From: Guillardia theta CCMP2712 | Lineage: Eukaryota; Cryptophyceae; Pyrenomonadales; Geminigeraceae | Direction: 5' to 3' | Assembly (NCBI RefSeq): GCF_000315625.1 | Contig: NW_005434625.1 | Span: 255,513-319,512, forward strand | Length of the DNA: 64,000 nt | In this document: positions 44,378 to 56,343 of the stretch, piece after piece | Layout of the letters: each line of letters starts with the position of its first letter | How positions within the stretch are numbered: position 1 is the first letter of the stretch | Position numbers and translations under genes: made by a program | The notes under the pieces: model-generated | Seen by the model: only the letters and a program-made list of their open reading frames with translations | What the model was told of the DNA's origin: nothing | Database searches by the model: none

Positions 44378-47300
44378 TCAATCCGAGGTTTCTTGCGAAC
44401 GTCCTCGCAGGTTCTGCAGCGTCAGCAAGTAAACTCGCCCAATGAAGTCGGAGACGACGACCTGCGGTTGGCCTTCCGCGTCGTCAAGAACATCCATGCA
44501 CGTGAAGTCTGTCGGGTAGGGGCTGTGGAAGCGACATACTGTATCTCCATTGCTGGCATCGACCACAGAGACGACCGGGCAGTCGAGAATGCTCGAGGCG
44601 GCTGACAGCACCACGATGTAACCATCGTTGCAGACCCAACGGCAGTTGCGGTCTTGCAACTTGGCGTGGAGCAGGATGGGATCGTCTGCCTCTGTTTCCA
44701 CCTCCCCGCTGCTCAAGTTCAAGATCGACAGTCCCGTCGCCTTCACCGTGTACCCTGACCCCTCCATGGTTATGACTGCTGCACGCTGCCCGTCGCCAGA
44801 GACGCTCACCGACATGGCCGGCGGCCCGACGTTTTCAGTAGCGTTTCCTCCTTGCAGCAACTTGATCGTGTGATTTTGACAAGCTGCAACTGCCACGTCT
44901 CCAGCTGGACTCCAGTCCATGTCCATCAGCCATCCAGCTTGGGCCCAGGTGGCCTCAGCGTGCTCGCCGTTCATCAGAGCAAGCGAGCCTCCGTGCCCTC
45001 CGACGAGGACTTGGTTGTTCGATCCTGGTTTCCACCTTGTGGTGGTGCCTGCAGCAGGGAAATTGTACGAGTCCAGCGCCGTGCCGCCCTTCCCATTAGG
45101 GTAGCTGATCAGATAGTTACTGCCATAGGTGGTAAAGGCCCAGCGCTCGCCGTCAGGGGCCAAGTCAGCCTTCCTTTCCACCTGCTTTTCTGCCCCGGCC
45201 TCAAGTTCCTCATCTTTCAACACGTCCAGGGGGTCAGTGGATGCAAGAATCGACGTGATCGTTTTGGTCAAGGCCCGCAGCTTCTGACCCCCCTCGACGA
45301 ATCGGATGCCTGCCAGCGGCCGCTCGTCGAAACTGTCCTTCCTCCCGCTGGGGTCGTTGAGCAGAACGTTCCGACGGTCCCACGACTTGGCCGAGCGATC
45401 GCTCGAAGCAGTAAGGATCAGGTCGCCAACCCAGGAAACCGCAAACACCCAGCGCAAGTGACCGACAATCTTTCCCAGCAGCTGCCCAGTCCTGCAGCTG
45501 AAGACTCGACCTACCCGATCGGCAGCTCCCGTCACGATCTCGCTACCATCTGGGGAGAAGGCGCAAGTCCACACCTCGGAGACATGCTCTCGCAGCCGCA
45601 GCCTCATCCGGAAGGAGCTTTCCTTGCCGTCTCTCGTGCTGCTCCATAGCGTGCACCCGCCCTCAGACAGCGCTAGAGCGATCTGAAGGCCATCGCTGGA
45701 GGTGTCAACGCAGTTGATATGGCTTCTAGCGGTCATGCGAGCAACGGCTGCTCTCCTGTCAATGTTCCAGATGGCTGCGTACCCGTCAAGACTCCCCGAG
45801 ATCGCGTACGTCTCCTTCCAGTGCAGAAAGCGGACGCTCTGCACAGGTCCTGTGTGCCCCTCCAGCGCTGCGAGCAAGGAGCCTCTCTTCTCCTCGTATT
45901 GCCACAGGTAGACGATCCCGTTGCTACTTCCTACCAGCACTTGGTTCTCCCTCGGAGCGAACGCGCAAGAAGTCAGCCATGCAGGGTGAGGGCCGAACTC
46001 GACGAGGGTTTTTCCGCTGCTCGCCTGCCACAACTTAGCCCAGCCATCTCTCGCCACCGACAGGACGGACAACGAATCAGGTGAGTAGCGAACGTCCATC
46101 ACGATGGCCTCATGGCCGACGAATCGAGATATCTGACGGCTTGAGAGTTGCTCGTAGACGAAGCACATGCTGCCAGCCCCAACAACGTAGCTGCTTCCCT
46201 TCGGCTCGATGTCGCAGCAGAGCATGGGAGACTGGCACAGCTGAGTCTGCGTGCAGGCATCGAAAAGTAGGGGGGCGTTCCTCCACTGGACCCAAGGACG
46301 AGGATCCTCGAGAAGGGAGGCGGCAGCAGCTACAGCGCTGACAGTAGGAGCGTTGCAAGCAAGTCCCATCAAGGCGTTCGGCTCCAAGCAGAGAACATGG
46401 AACCACTTGCGGACGAAGCGGAAGAAGTCAGTCACGTGGGACAACCGTTGAGCTTCCGCAGGCTCTTGCTGGAGGTGAAGCAGACAGTCACTGAAGTCGA
46501 TGAGAAGATCCTCCGCGTAGTTTCTTCCGCTCTCAAAGACAGCCTCCAGGTACCCGAGGTCGCAGAGGTAGCTGATCAGCTGTTTGTGCTTCCCTGCTGC
46601 ACGAAGGGCCCCTCCTAGCTCCTTGACCTTCTGTCTATTCGGGAGGCCGAGCGGCTGCTGCTGACTTGAGCTGGAAGTCTCGAAGCGGAGGGGCTGGGGG
46701 TCGATTTGTCGTTCGGAGAAGCGAGCAGCGAGGAGGCCGGTGAAGTAGTCGGCGAGGGAGGAGTAGTGCCTCTGCCGGACCTCCTGCATTCCAAAGTATC
46801 GGCTGCTCGCCATCTCCCAGAACTGCCGGTGGTAGAGGTTGAGGACGGAGACGCCGTTTTCTCCTCGCTCAACGAGGTAGTCTCCCAGGTCCCTGCGCAG
46901 ACGGGAGAATACGAGGGGCGGCAGTCTCCGCATGGGAGGATCATGGTACTCCAGCACAGACCCCGGCACCCCTCGCTGCCCCAGCACCTCGTCGTTGCCG
47001 CTGATGAGGTCGAGGAAGTTGGTTTCGCTGAGGCCACAGCGGGAGGCGCACAGGAGTCCCATCATCTCCGCCACGAGCCGCGACCCGTGCAGCCTCTCCA
47101 GGTCGTCGAAGATGAGGGAGATCAGCCCATTCACGCTGGACGGCAGCTGGGCTGGGGCATCGTGCGACCTCCATCGCATCACCCGATCGAAGAGGAGGCG
47201 GAGGTGGAGCATCGTGACCGACTCGACCTGCGTGAGTGAGTCCCTCAGGATCTCTTCCTGCTTCGGCTGAAGCCCACGGCCGGACTTGGCCATCCACTCC

Positions 47301-50300
47301 TGCAGGATGACGATCCCCTCTGCCTTCTCCACTCCCTGAATCTTGACAATCCATTCTTCGTCGAGGGCTGCCCGGAGAGCTGGGAAAACTTTGTACTTGT
47401 CTTCGGGGAGGGTCGAGACTATGACGCGGGTATGCGGCATGTCCGGGGCGGAGGACGAGGGGCCCGGCAGCCACCGCCAGGGGTCAGAGCGCTCGTGGTC
47501 CTCATCGGAGAGCTGGTCGAGCGAATCGATGAGGAGGAGAAGGCGTTTCTCAGCTGAGGATGCAGCAAGGCAGCGGTGAAACTCAGCCACCTGCTCGTCA
47601 AAGTCTTCGTGGGCGGCTGCTGGAGGATTCATCGTGTAGACCGAGGAGACCTGTTCGCAGATGCTCCGCATGAGCTCGACGGCACTGGAAGACGCGGCCG
47701 ACGTCCCGCAAGCTCGGAAGATCACACACGCCCTGTCCTTGAGCCGTTGGTGCGCATCCACAGCAGCCGCGCTCATGGCTGACGTCTTGCCCGCCCTGAC
47801 TGCCCATGGAGGCAGCGAACCGTTGGCCCGGCCCTCTCCATCAGCTGCGCCATCTTCTCCCTGACCTCCTTGCGCCCAAAGAAATTCCTTGAGCGCTGGA
47901 AGGCGAAGGAGCAGTGGTGGACGATTTCTCGCTCCAAGGGGCTGAGCAGCCGCCTCTTCTGCAAGCTGGCAAGGATCTGATGCTTGGTCTCTCCGACAAA
48001 CTTGGCCGCAAGCTCTCGGATGTAGCTCGCGTGCGTCGGATTCTCGAAGGAGATCCCGTCCTCGCTCCAGGGGACGGAGAACTCGAACAGGGAAGTGGCT
48101 GCTGTCTGTTTCACTCGTGCACGAAGATCGTTGAGCAGCTCACGGTCGGAGTCCCTCCTCGTGTAGTAGATGGAAGCCTTGCCCGCCGCTTCCCGCGTCG
48201 CTGCCTCCTCTAGGCCCTCGATCGTCCTCATGAGGACGAAGGCGGAGACCTCGAGGTTGGAAGGCTCTTTGAACAGTCCCTCCAGCACCTCCCTCTCCGT
48301 AACGCTGATCAGCCAGTTCTGCTTCACCGACGGCGGGAGGCTCGACTCCTCCTCCACGACCTTCCAGATGGCCCCCTGCATGATGTCCTGCGCGCCCTTC
48401 CAGAAGTCGTTGTACTTGATGGGCTTCTCCTTCATCGCCGAGATCTTCTGCAGGTTGTACACGGGGGGCACGTGGTTGTCGTCCCTCACGTACCACTCGC
48501 TGATGGTGCTCTTGGCATCGCCGTCAGGGATGAAGCCCAAGATCAGCTCCAGCTCCTCCTTGTCGCATCGGTTGGGCAGAGCCCTCCACCCGTACCTCTC
48601 TCCCGACAGGAACACGAAGCTGGCGGCTGTCGAGTTGCGCAGGCATCGCTCAAGCTCTCCGAGACAGACGTCAATAGTCATGTGATCATCCGTAGCCTCA
48701 TTGCGAACTCCCCAGCGCAGGTCCACGACAGAGAAGGTCAGGCCAAGGCTCTGGCAGAAGGACTTGAGCATCGGGTACGCGAACTCCATCAGGTAGTTGC
48801 GCTCGGATGTTGTGTCGTCAAAGGTGCTGGAGAGAAACATCGTGACGTTGGTGGCGACATTGATCCGCTCGACCTCGTCGAAGAATCCTTCTTTCAGCCT
48901 GTTGATCCTCTCATCGTAGAGCTTCGCGAACTCCTCGGGGTTCAGATTTGATTCCTTCAGCGACTGCTCCTTGACCATGGCTTTCAAGTTGCTGACCTCC
49001 TCCTCCTTCTCGGCACTGAGCGCGATCTTCCTCTCAGACTGCTTCGACCTGAGCAGCGTCGAACGAGGCTCAGCCGTGACCTGCGGCGTGACCTTGTCGA
49101 GCTCTACTACGACGGCGTCTTCTTCCGCATCTTCAACCTCGGAGGTGTTGAGAAGTGTCCAGCCCTCGCTCCTGATGCTCACTGGGCTGCTGGCCCTGCT
49201 TGGCACCCCCTCCTCGCCTCTCGCATCTATCGCGAACACGACGAAGACATAAGGAGTCTCCTCCTTGAGGTCGGGGAAGCTCAAGGATCGATCAGCAGCA
49301 GGGCTTACCCGTTCGAACCCTCCCACGCCGAGCCCAACGGAGTGAGGGAACGCAACGACCTTGAAGGAGGCAGCCGCCCCCGAGGGCTCGTCGTCAAAAG
49401 CCCAGCTGACCCTCAGCATGTTTCTCCCCTCCTCGGTCACGACAACTGCGACCACGTCGGTCGGAGCTGGGATCGGGTTCTCCTTGCCGAACATGGTGAA
49501 GTTGTTGATGCCGATGTAGTGAGACCCGTTGGTGTCCAGCAACTTCAGCTGCCACCAGCGTGCGACGTGCACGTCCCCGAGCCCTCGCAGGATCACTCCT
49601 CGATTGGCCATCACGTGAATCTCCCGCTCATCCAGCTCGCGGTCTGAGACGAAGGTCCACACGGGGCTCTTGTCGCAGACCCGGTGCCCGATGAAGTAGT
49701 AGGACTCGATGCTCGAGGATTCGTTGTCATTGGAATCCGTGTTCCCCGGCACCTCCTGGCCGAGCCGGTTGCACTGAGATCTCTGGAGGAGGTAGGCAAA
49801 CTTCCATTCCTCGTCCTCGGACTGCTTGCACCACAGCTCCATCGTCCTGGGGGAGGAGAGGATGTTGGTGTTGTAAATGGAGACTTTGGTGACGAGCACG
49901 GGAGCTCCCAAGTCGATGACAACATGGGCAGGTGGGCAGCAAGTGAGCCAACCAGGTATCCATTCCTGCTGACCTGAGAAGTTCACGTGGCATCCCTTCC
50001 CGTCGACCAGTCGCTGCTTGTCATGGATGCTGTGGTGTGTGTACAGCCATGGAGTTCTGTCGAGCACGAAGGAATCTCTAGGGAGAGAATCTACCAGTGT
50101 TGCGCCCTGAGACAAGGTAGAAGCATGTCAGTCGATCTGCTAAGGCGTTCACCATCCCTCCTGACCTGATCAGTCGCATGCACTTCTGTTTCGCTCTCCT
50201 CGTTGTGCTCACCGGCAGCGGCTGGCTCCTCCTCCTGCCTGGGAGCGTCTCCTAGATCCGCCCTATCACTTCGCTGCTCCTCTGCAGCAGATGTTGGCAG

Positions 50301-50480
50301 CTGCTCTCTATTTTCAGGTTGCTGCTGCCCTGAACTGACTGACTGCGACTGTATGGCCTCCTCTGCCCGAGAATGGTGCGCCTCCTCTGCAGGAACGCGT
50401 TGCGGCGGCGGTTCCGCACGTGATGGTGGGCCCAGGGGCTGCACAGGAAGAGCTTTGTCCGCTGCTATGCAGTTGCCCAT
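44378..50480 (-). CDS. N-myristoylated discoidin/FN3/DUF4062/NTPase/WD40 protein, frame broken in Walker A
   Basis: Exon 1 (50,480-50,166) starts MGNCIAADK, a consensus N-myristoylation site. A 59-nt intron leads to exon 2 at 50,106. Domains in order: a discoidin-like beta-sandwich (HVNFSGQQEWIPGW, VVIDLGAPVLVTKVSIYNT), with a second similar stretch (GDVHVARWWQLKLLDTNGSH); an FN3 domain (LRVSWAFDDEPSG, YVFVVFAIDARGEEG); a DUF4062 domain (NVTMFLSSTFDDTTSERNY, VVDLRWGVRNEATDD, FLSGERYGWR); a P-loop NTPase of STAND/NACHT type (RLLLLIDSLDQLSDED); and at least seven WD40 repeats (YSPDSLSVLSVARDGWAKLW, FSPDGSEIVTGAADRVGRVF). The frame breaks at about 47,790 inside the P-loop: GQSG is in one frame and GKTSAMS in the next. 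The first frame ends in TGA overlapping the ATG at 47,776. One missing base would explain it (assembly error or mutation). NPHP3/NWD/TEP1-type proteins share parts of this order. Confidence 0.85.
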
Positions 50481-50869
50481 CCTAGCTGGCGGTGTGGTGC
50501 CTGAGGGCTGCAAGAGGTGTAGGATGTAACCTTGAGCAAGAAGATGAGTAAGAGCAAACAAGAAACGAGCATGAGAGTGCTCTGTGACCTTGACCTTGAC
50601 CTTGACCCTCTCTCCCCTTCCTCTCACTTGTTTATCTTCTGCTCCCTCCACTCACACTGTGCCAACTCCCCCCTCCCCTTCCCCACCTCCTCCCTCCCGT
50701 TCTCCTCTGATCCATCTTCCCTCCCTCCTGTATCCTCTCTTCTCTTTCCCGCCTCTCCATACTCCCTCTCTCCGCTCGCTCCCTCTCCCCCCCCGCTTCC
50801 CCCTTCCCCCTTCCCCCTTCCCCTCTCCGTCCCTCCCTCCCTCCTCCAACCGCCCTGCCATCCCCTAAA

Positions 50870-51374
50870 ACGTTGGTACCGCAGTCCTCTGGCCCGGTCC
50901 ACCTAGCAGAACTACAAAAATGAGCCCTGCAGGGAATGGCAGGGAGGGGGGAGCGCGTAGCCGCAAGATGAGAAGGGAGGGCGAGCATGGCGGCGTCGTT
51001 CGGAGGAGGGTGGTCAGACATGGCAACCTTGAGCTCGTGGTACTCGCTATCCTCGTCTCAGCCCCCTGCTCGAGAAGTGAGTCGGGAACGGGAGGGGGGG
51101 GGGGGGTGCGGGCTTTCACTGACGGCCGGCAGTCTCCGAAGCCTCGACGGCCTCGAGCGCTGAAAGTCTCGGTTGGAGCGCAGGATCCTAGTGAGAGGAG
51201 GGAGGAGACATCTACCTGCCGAGCCCGCTGACATCTCGCCAGCTTCCCTGACTGCTGCTGCGCTTCATGCCTGAGGATCAAAAACAACTTGTCGTATTCC
51301 TCCAGTAAGTCGCGCACGAAGCTCCTTACTCTCCGATCCTCATACTGTATCAGGTGACGAGGATCGTCCTCCTG
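50870..51374 (-). CDS. Fragmentary gene with coiled-coil exon
   Basis: A minus-strand exon from 51,374 (after a CAG acceptor) to about 51,221 reads DDPRHLIQYEDRRVRSF then RDLLEEYDKLFLILRHEAQ and ends at a GTAGAT donor. A second possible exon near 51,045-50,925 reads SEYHELKVAMSDHPPPND. Composition is protein-like, but start, stop and family are unknown. It may belong to a gene overlapping, or mis-joined with, the kinase-like gene on the other strand. Confidence 0.35.
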
Positions 51375-51379
51375 TCAGG

Positions 51380-53492
51380 CTAGACGACAAAGAGTTAGTC
51401 GTGCCCTTGGAGGGGAGCGGCATTCATGCTGATCGCGCAGATCTGGAAGTGCTGAGGAGCGCGGAAGGCGTTTGGCAGTGAAATGGATGGGTGAAGATTT
51501 GAAAGAGATGAAGAGAGAAGACGAGAGGTTGTCATGACGATGACAGCAGAGTTGTGCGATGAGAGGTGTGTTTGGGTGTCGGAAGGAGAACATTCCAGGT
51601 GTTGAGATCTTGTTTCTTTTCTGCTGGGTAGGCTGAAATGCTCTCCAGGAGAAAGAGTGACAAGAAACGTGATTCGAACAGGTAGCACAGGATCTTTCCT
51701 TGAAGGCTCCTGCTAATTCCGCACCTCCTGTGCGTAGCGATGGTGGCGTGAAGAGACTGCAGCACAAGGAGTACTCAGAGGAGTTCCTGCAGGTTGTAGA
51801 GCTTGTCAGTGTCTGCTGCTGCCGTTGACCCGCACGTGCCAGTCGTTGCCTCTCAGGGAGTATCTCATGGAGGAGAAGCCGCAGAAACTGGGGAAAGGGA
51901 AGCAGGTGTAGAGCCTCCTCTCCGTCAGAGGAAGGGGATGATGTAGAGCTACAGGCCAAGACAGTCTTGTGCTCTGTGAAGCCTGTGAACAACTCGGCTG
52001 TCCCAATCAAGGTTGTGGTGAAGGAGTTCAAGAAGTATGTTGCTGGAAGCATCGCTCCTCCTCTCCTGCCTGACTTTCAGCTTAGGTGCAGGCACTGGCA
52101 GTTTTTCCTTCACAATGAGTACCTCTCGCTCGCTCGTCTCAACAGCAGGTGGCAGGACGTGAGTCTGACTGCCCTCACCTCACCTCCTGTAGGAGTGATT
52201 GCCCTGCTAGCATACCCCGAGTGCTGGGGCTGGAAGGTAAGGGAGGGAGGGAGGGAGGGAGGGAGGGAGGGAGGGATGGAGGGAGGTACAAGGTACAATG
52301 CAGGAGAAGATGGAGGAAGAGTCGAAAAGGCAAACGAGCGAAAGGAAGAGGATACTGACGAGGAGGGGGTGCGGGAGAGGAGGGAAGCGGGAAAAGAGAG
52401 AAGGAAGGGGAGAAGAATCAAAGGCGGGGAGCTACTTCGGTGACGTTGAGGGGAGCAGAAGCCAAGGGGAAGGTTCTCGTGCAGTTCTTCAATGGGTCCG
52501 ACTTGTACTCTTCGGGGCCACCCAAGGACAAGCAGCTGGCGCTCAAGGTCTGGAAGGAGTTGGCCGAGGCAGGTGAGAAGAGAGAAGTGAGGTCGACTGG
52601 GGATGAGAAGACGGTTCGAACAGTCTGCTTCGCCAACAGCTGTGAGATCTTCCACTGCGACGTCAACCCCAGCAACATCCTGCTGGACAGTGAGCAGGAA
52701 GGGGGGGATTCGCATCACAGCATCCTGCTGGTGGACTGGGCGTGCTCGAGGCAGGAGGCGTCGCTAAAGAGCAAGGTGAGAAACGAGCCTGCCCTCCTGC
52801 TGTTCGTCAGATTTGATGGAGGTGACCAACGGCAAGAGGGGGCACTATCAGCCTGGAGAGATGATGAACGGGGAGGTTTGCTTCCTCTTGCTCAAGCGTC
52901 TTGTGCCTCCGTCACCCGCTGCAGGTGGGAAATTTCACTGACGTCTTCGGCACGGCGTCTTGCCTGCTCTGGTTGCTGTGCGGACGAACTCCCATGTCAC
53001 AGGTCTGCTCAGGGAGGAGGAGGGGAGAGCTGTTGGAGGAGGAGGGGAGACAGCAAGGAGGGGATGACGTTTCTCAGGCCCTTGTGGGCGAGGGAAGGAG
53101 GAGAACGACCGAAGACATCAACCAGCTCCTTCAGTTCTGCTCCTGCGCGACTCACATTGATGCTGGTGACGAAAGATGGCAGGAGCAGCCTCGGAGACTT
53201 CCCTGAGGCCTCTGTAAGACATCTGCCTCCTCCTCGACTGTGCCAGTGAACGTCTGTCAGGTCCTGGGCATCGCAAGGATCCTGGAGAAGGGGCTGGAGG
53301 TAGGGAGGAAACGAGGCGACACCGTTGACGTTTGTCGGCAGGAGGAGAAGGGCAGCCGCTACTCCAGGTGTGCAGCATGGCGATGGAGCAGTGCGAGTTG
53401 ACTTGTGATTTTGTTTCTGTACACAGCGTGGATGAGATGTTAAGAGCGTTTCTGGACTTGAAGCTCATCAATGAGGTTGAGGGGAGAGAGTG
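51380..53492 (+). CDS. Atypical protein kinase-like gene
   Basis: Exon-like stretches run 51,380-51,480 (RLDDKELVVPLEGSG), about 51,700-51,790, 51,920-52,160 (KVVVKEFKKYVAG, CRHWQFFLHNEYLSLARLN), 52,455-52,573 (KGKVLVQFFNGSDLYSSG) and 52,631-52,775. The 52,631-52,775 stretch contains a kinase catalytic loop (FHCDVNPSNILLDS) and then ILLVDWACSR where DFG is expected. VGNFTDVFGTASCLLWLLCG follows, like the activation segment and helix F. The last exon ends VDEMLRAFLDLKLINEVEG at 53,492. The H-x-D-x4-N pattern and a DW pair recall FunK1-type or other divergent kinases. I see no glycine-rich loop. Introns include low-complexity GGGA and GGA runs (52,237-52,285). Start not found. Confidence 0.5.
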
Positions 53493-53634
53493 ATCTCAAT
53501 CGTACAAGCATCAGCCCGCCAATGAAAGACAACACTAACCCGAGAGGGAGAGTACATTGCATACAACAACAAAGAACAAAACAATATGGAAAGGAACTAT
53601 TAAATGGAAATGAATAAGCTTGACAAACAATCTT

Positions 53635-55615
53635 TCAGAAACAGCCACAACATCCTCCCGATTTCTCCTTGACCTCATCACTAGAAACGTGTGAGGACGA
53701 CTGCAGAGAATCAATTAATATGTGAACCTCGAGGGCGATTTGCTTTCTTCCTGCGTCTTATTCTCCTCTGGTGAATTTTCTGCTTGTGCCGTTTCCTTCA
53801 TCGAGTTTGTAAGGTTTTCTGCAGCTGAAACATGTCAAACATGCAAACAAGTGCCAATCACTCCCGTCACCTGGGATTTCTGGTGTTGCTGATAAACAAA
53901 ACATTGTCAGCAACGTCTATGTAATATATCACAATCACCCCCGTCACCTGGGATTTCTGGTGTTGCTGATAAACAAGACATTGTCAGCAACGTCTATGTA
54001 ATATATCACAATCACCCCCGTCACCTGGGATTTCTGGTGTTGCTGATAAACAAAACATTGTCAGCAACGTCTATGTGATATTTCATTCTTCACTCACCAT
54101 CAACTTCGGTGAGGACCAAATCTTCAGGAGTAGTCTGTTCGAACTGCCGTCAACACATCACCATTACCAACTCCACCAATCACCTCAACCGTGACTGCTG
54201 CTCGTTCTTCCTCAAATTTTTTCTGCATTTTCTCGCGTTCTATCTTCATCTTTTCTCGCTCTTCCTGCAACTTCCGCTTGTTTGCCTCTTCTTCCAGCTG
54301 GAGCCTCTTCTTCTCCTCTTCGTCCCATCTTCTCTTCCTCTCCTCTTCAATCAATTCCTAAGAAATCCGGTTCAGGGGACTACAACAGCACAAGAGGCTT
54401 GCTTTTACCTCCTGCTTCTTCATCTCTTGATATCTCTCTTCTTCATTCTTTCGAATGAATGTCAACAAGATCGATGCTTTCTACTCAAAGATAACCTCAA
54501 GAGCTTGCTCATCGTCGTCTGGGATGACCTTGCGAATCGTCTCAGCGAGGAGGACAAACATCTTTCGTCACGCACCTGATCCTCCAGCATCACTTTGTCG
54601 CCCTTGCTGAACAGTTGTACAGCAAGCTGGACCTCTCCAGTGACTTGCTGAGCTCGCAGAGATCATGCACGTTGAAACATCTCGATGTCACCTCACCTCA
54701 ATCACTCCGCCTACTTCCTTGCCGTTGATTCTAAACTTGATCCGTCGATACCCTACAACGTATGTGTGATGAGCTCAAGAAGGAGTGGGAGACAGATCAG
54801 CTTGCCTAGGTTGACTTGGATCTTGTCTTTCGTTCCAAACTGGCAGTCACTCTCATTCACAATCTGAATCGGGCACCGAGTCAATTCACGCGTGAGGATG
54901 AGGAGAGTTTGTGGAAAGGAGAGGAGGGAGCAGAGGGAGGGGAGTACATACCTTGTTCCCATTGAACATGTCGCCATTGCTGTCCATGTACCAGGCCTAC
55001 CAAGATTCTTCTTCAGAGAGGTGCAACCCCCGACGCTCATGTCAAACCAGGTCCAAACAGCTCTTATCGTTCCAGTTGGATCCCACCCTTACCAGCGGAC
55101 GCTGCACGCCTTCCATGGTGTCAATCTCAGGACGTTCAGTGTGTGCGACTGATCTCACCGATACGGATCGGTGTCCCCGGGAACTTCTTCAGAATGGTTA
55201 TCTCCCAATGGCAATGTCCTCCTGGCATCACCCGTGATCAGAATCTCCAGGTCAGCTGCACCTGCTCGGCAAGAGAGCAAGGAGAAAGACGTGTATCACC
55301 ATCAGGGATGATCGCTACTCCCCGGACTGTTGGTACGTCCCCCTTCACGGGGACTGGGAGTCAGGCAGATGCTCTATTGTATGGAAGCGAACAGACCTGT
55401 CCGCCTCCACCGAAGTTTGCAAAAGCTTGGTTGCCCTCTATGGTGACCAGAGCACACTGAATGAGCGAGTGAATGGATGAGAATGTTCATTGTAAGGCCA
55501 CCTGGCTCCACGAAACACCACCTTCTTTAGGTCTTTTGTTGTATGCTGCAATGGTAGGCGCCATGCTGCCGCCCGAAGGCTCTGCAGAGCTCGAGTGGCT
55601 GCTCCTCGTTTGCAT
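53635..55615 (-). CDS. SPRY-like and coiled-coil protein with a Cys-rich C-terminus
   Basis: Many short exons on the minus strand. Exon 1 starts at 55,615 (MQTRSSHSSSAEPSGG) and a 45-nt intron (55,457-55,501) leads to CALVTIEGNQAFANFGGGG. Then come VRGVAIIPDGDTRL, CHWEITILKKFPGTPIRIG, AWYMDSNGDMFNGNK, CQFGTKDKIQVNLG and RRIKFRINGKEVGGVIE, which together resemble a SPRY/B30.2 beta-sandwich. After VQLAVQLFSKGDKVMLEDQ come further exons and a highly charged coiled coil (ELIEEERKRRWDEEEKKR, 54,354 down). The likely last exon (53,680-53,635) ends KSGGCCGCF, cysteines that could be acylated. A 77-bp tandem repeat lies in the intron before it. The gene converges on the kinase-like gene 142 bp away. 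The family call rests on pattern, not a full alignment. Confidence 0.55.
53855..54085. repeat. 77-bp tandem repeat, three copies, each with a hairpin
   Basis: Copies are offset by 77 bp (for example GTCACCTGGG at 53,866, 53,943 and 54,020) and nearly identical. Each contains GTTGCTGA and TCAGCAAC, an 8-bp inverted repeat separated by 14 bases. The array lies in a 3' intron or UTR of the SPRY-like gene. Confidence 0.9.
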
Positions 55616-56343
55616 TCTAGCTTGTCCTTGCGAGGGCTCGGCTCCTACACAGGGTGGTAGCGCAGTGTTGGACTATGCGCTCAACTCTTCACCGACGGCG
55701 AGGACAAGGCAAGAAGGGACAGCAAGGAGATCTGAGGGCTGGCTGACGAGGATGTGACGAGGACGGTCAGGTCGCATGGGAAGGAAGCTCGTTGACTTGC
55801 CGGCTCCTTATCTGCGCATTCCGATACAGCCTGCCATGATATTCCAAAAGGATCCTGATTTCGAAGGGGGTGGTCCAGTACAAAGGTGGTCGTAATAGTC
55901 AAGGAGGGGGGGTCCATGTGTCTCATTGATCTAAAAAGAGGGTACTTTGAGTGATTTGGAGGGGGGTGGGGGTGTATTCGGAGGCGGAAAGCTAGGTGTG
56001 GGTGGGGTTGCTGTTTGTCATCAGGAGGGTGGGTCCAACCAATGGGGATAAAAACGGCTTCTGTAACGGTCTACCACTGAAACATCCAAGTTGCTATTTT
56101 CTGCTGTCGCGTACTTGGAGTAGCGGTTTTTTGCTGCCTCCTCCGTTTCCTAGTATTCTGTTGAGGCGGGTTTGTAGGTTTACTCCTCATGCTCCTTTGT
56201 TTGCTCCGGTTTGTCAGGCTTTCTTTTTCAGTCATTCAAGAATCGATTAGTTGCGTGTAGTTTTATCTATCAATGATGATGTCATTGATACCAGACACTG
56301 CTGATATCAGACTGTTGGGCTAGTCCCAGTTAACTTGTAGTGC
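55616..56343. other. Intergenic with a G-tract-punctuated stretch
   Basis: From about 55,860 to 56,010 runs of four to seven G recur in otherwise ordinary sequence, the complement of the C-tract class. No gene seen. Confidence 0.5.

Noticed and set aside
47773-47776. ATGA stop-start overlap suggesting bacterial-style translational coupling
   Set aside because: The gene has a spliceosomal intron and conserved domain sequence runs through the junction; a one-base frame break explains it.
53855-54085. Regular repeats as a CRISPR-like array
   Set aside because: Units are contiguous without variable spacers.
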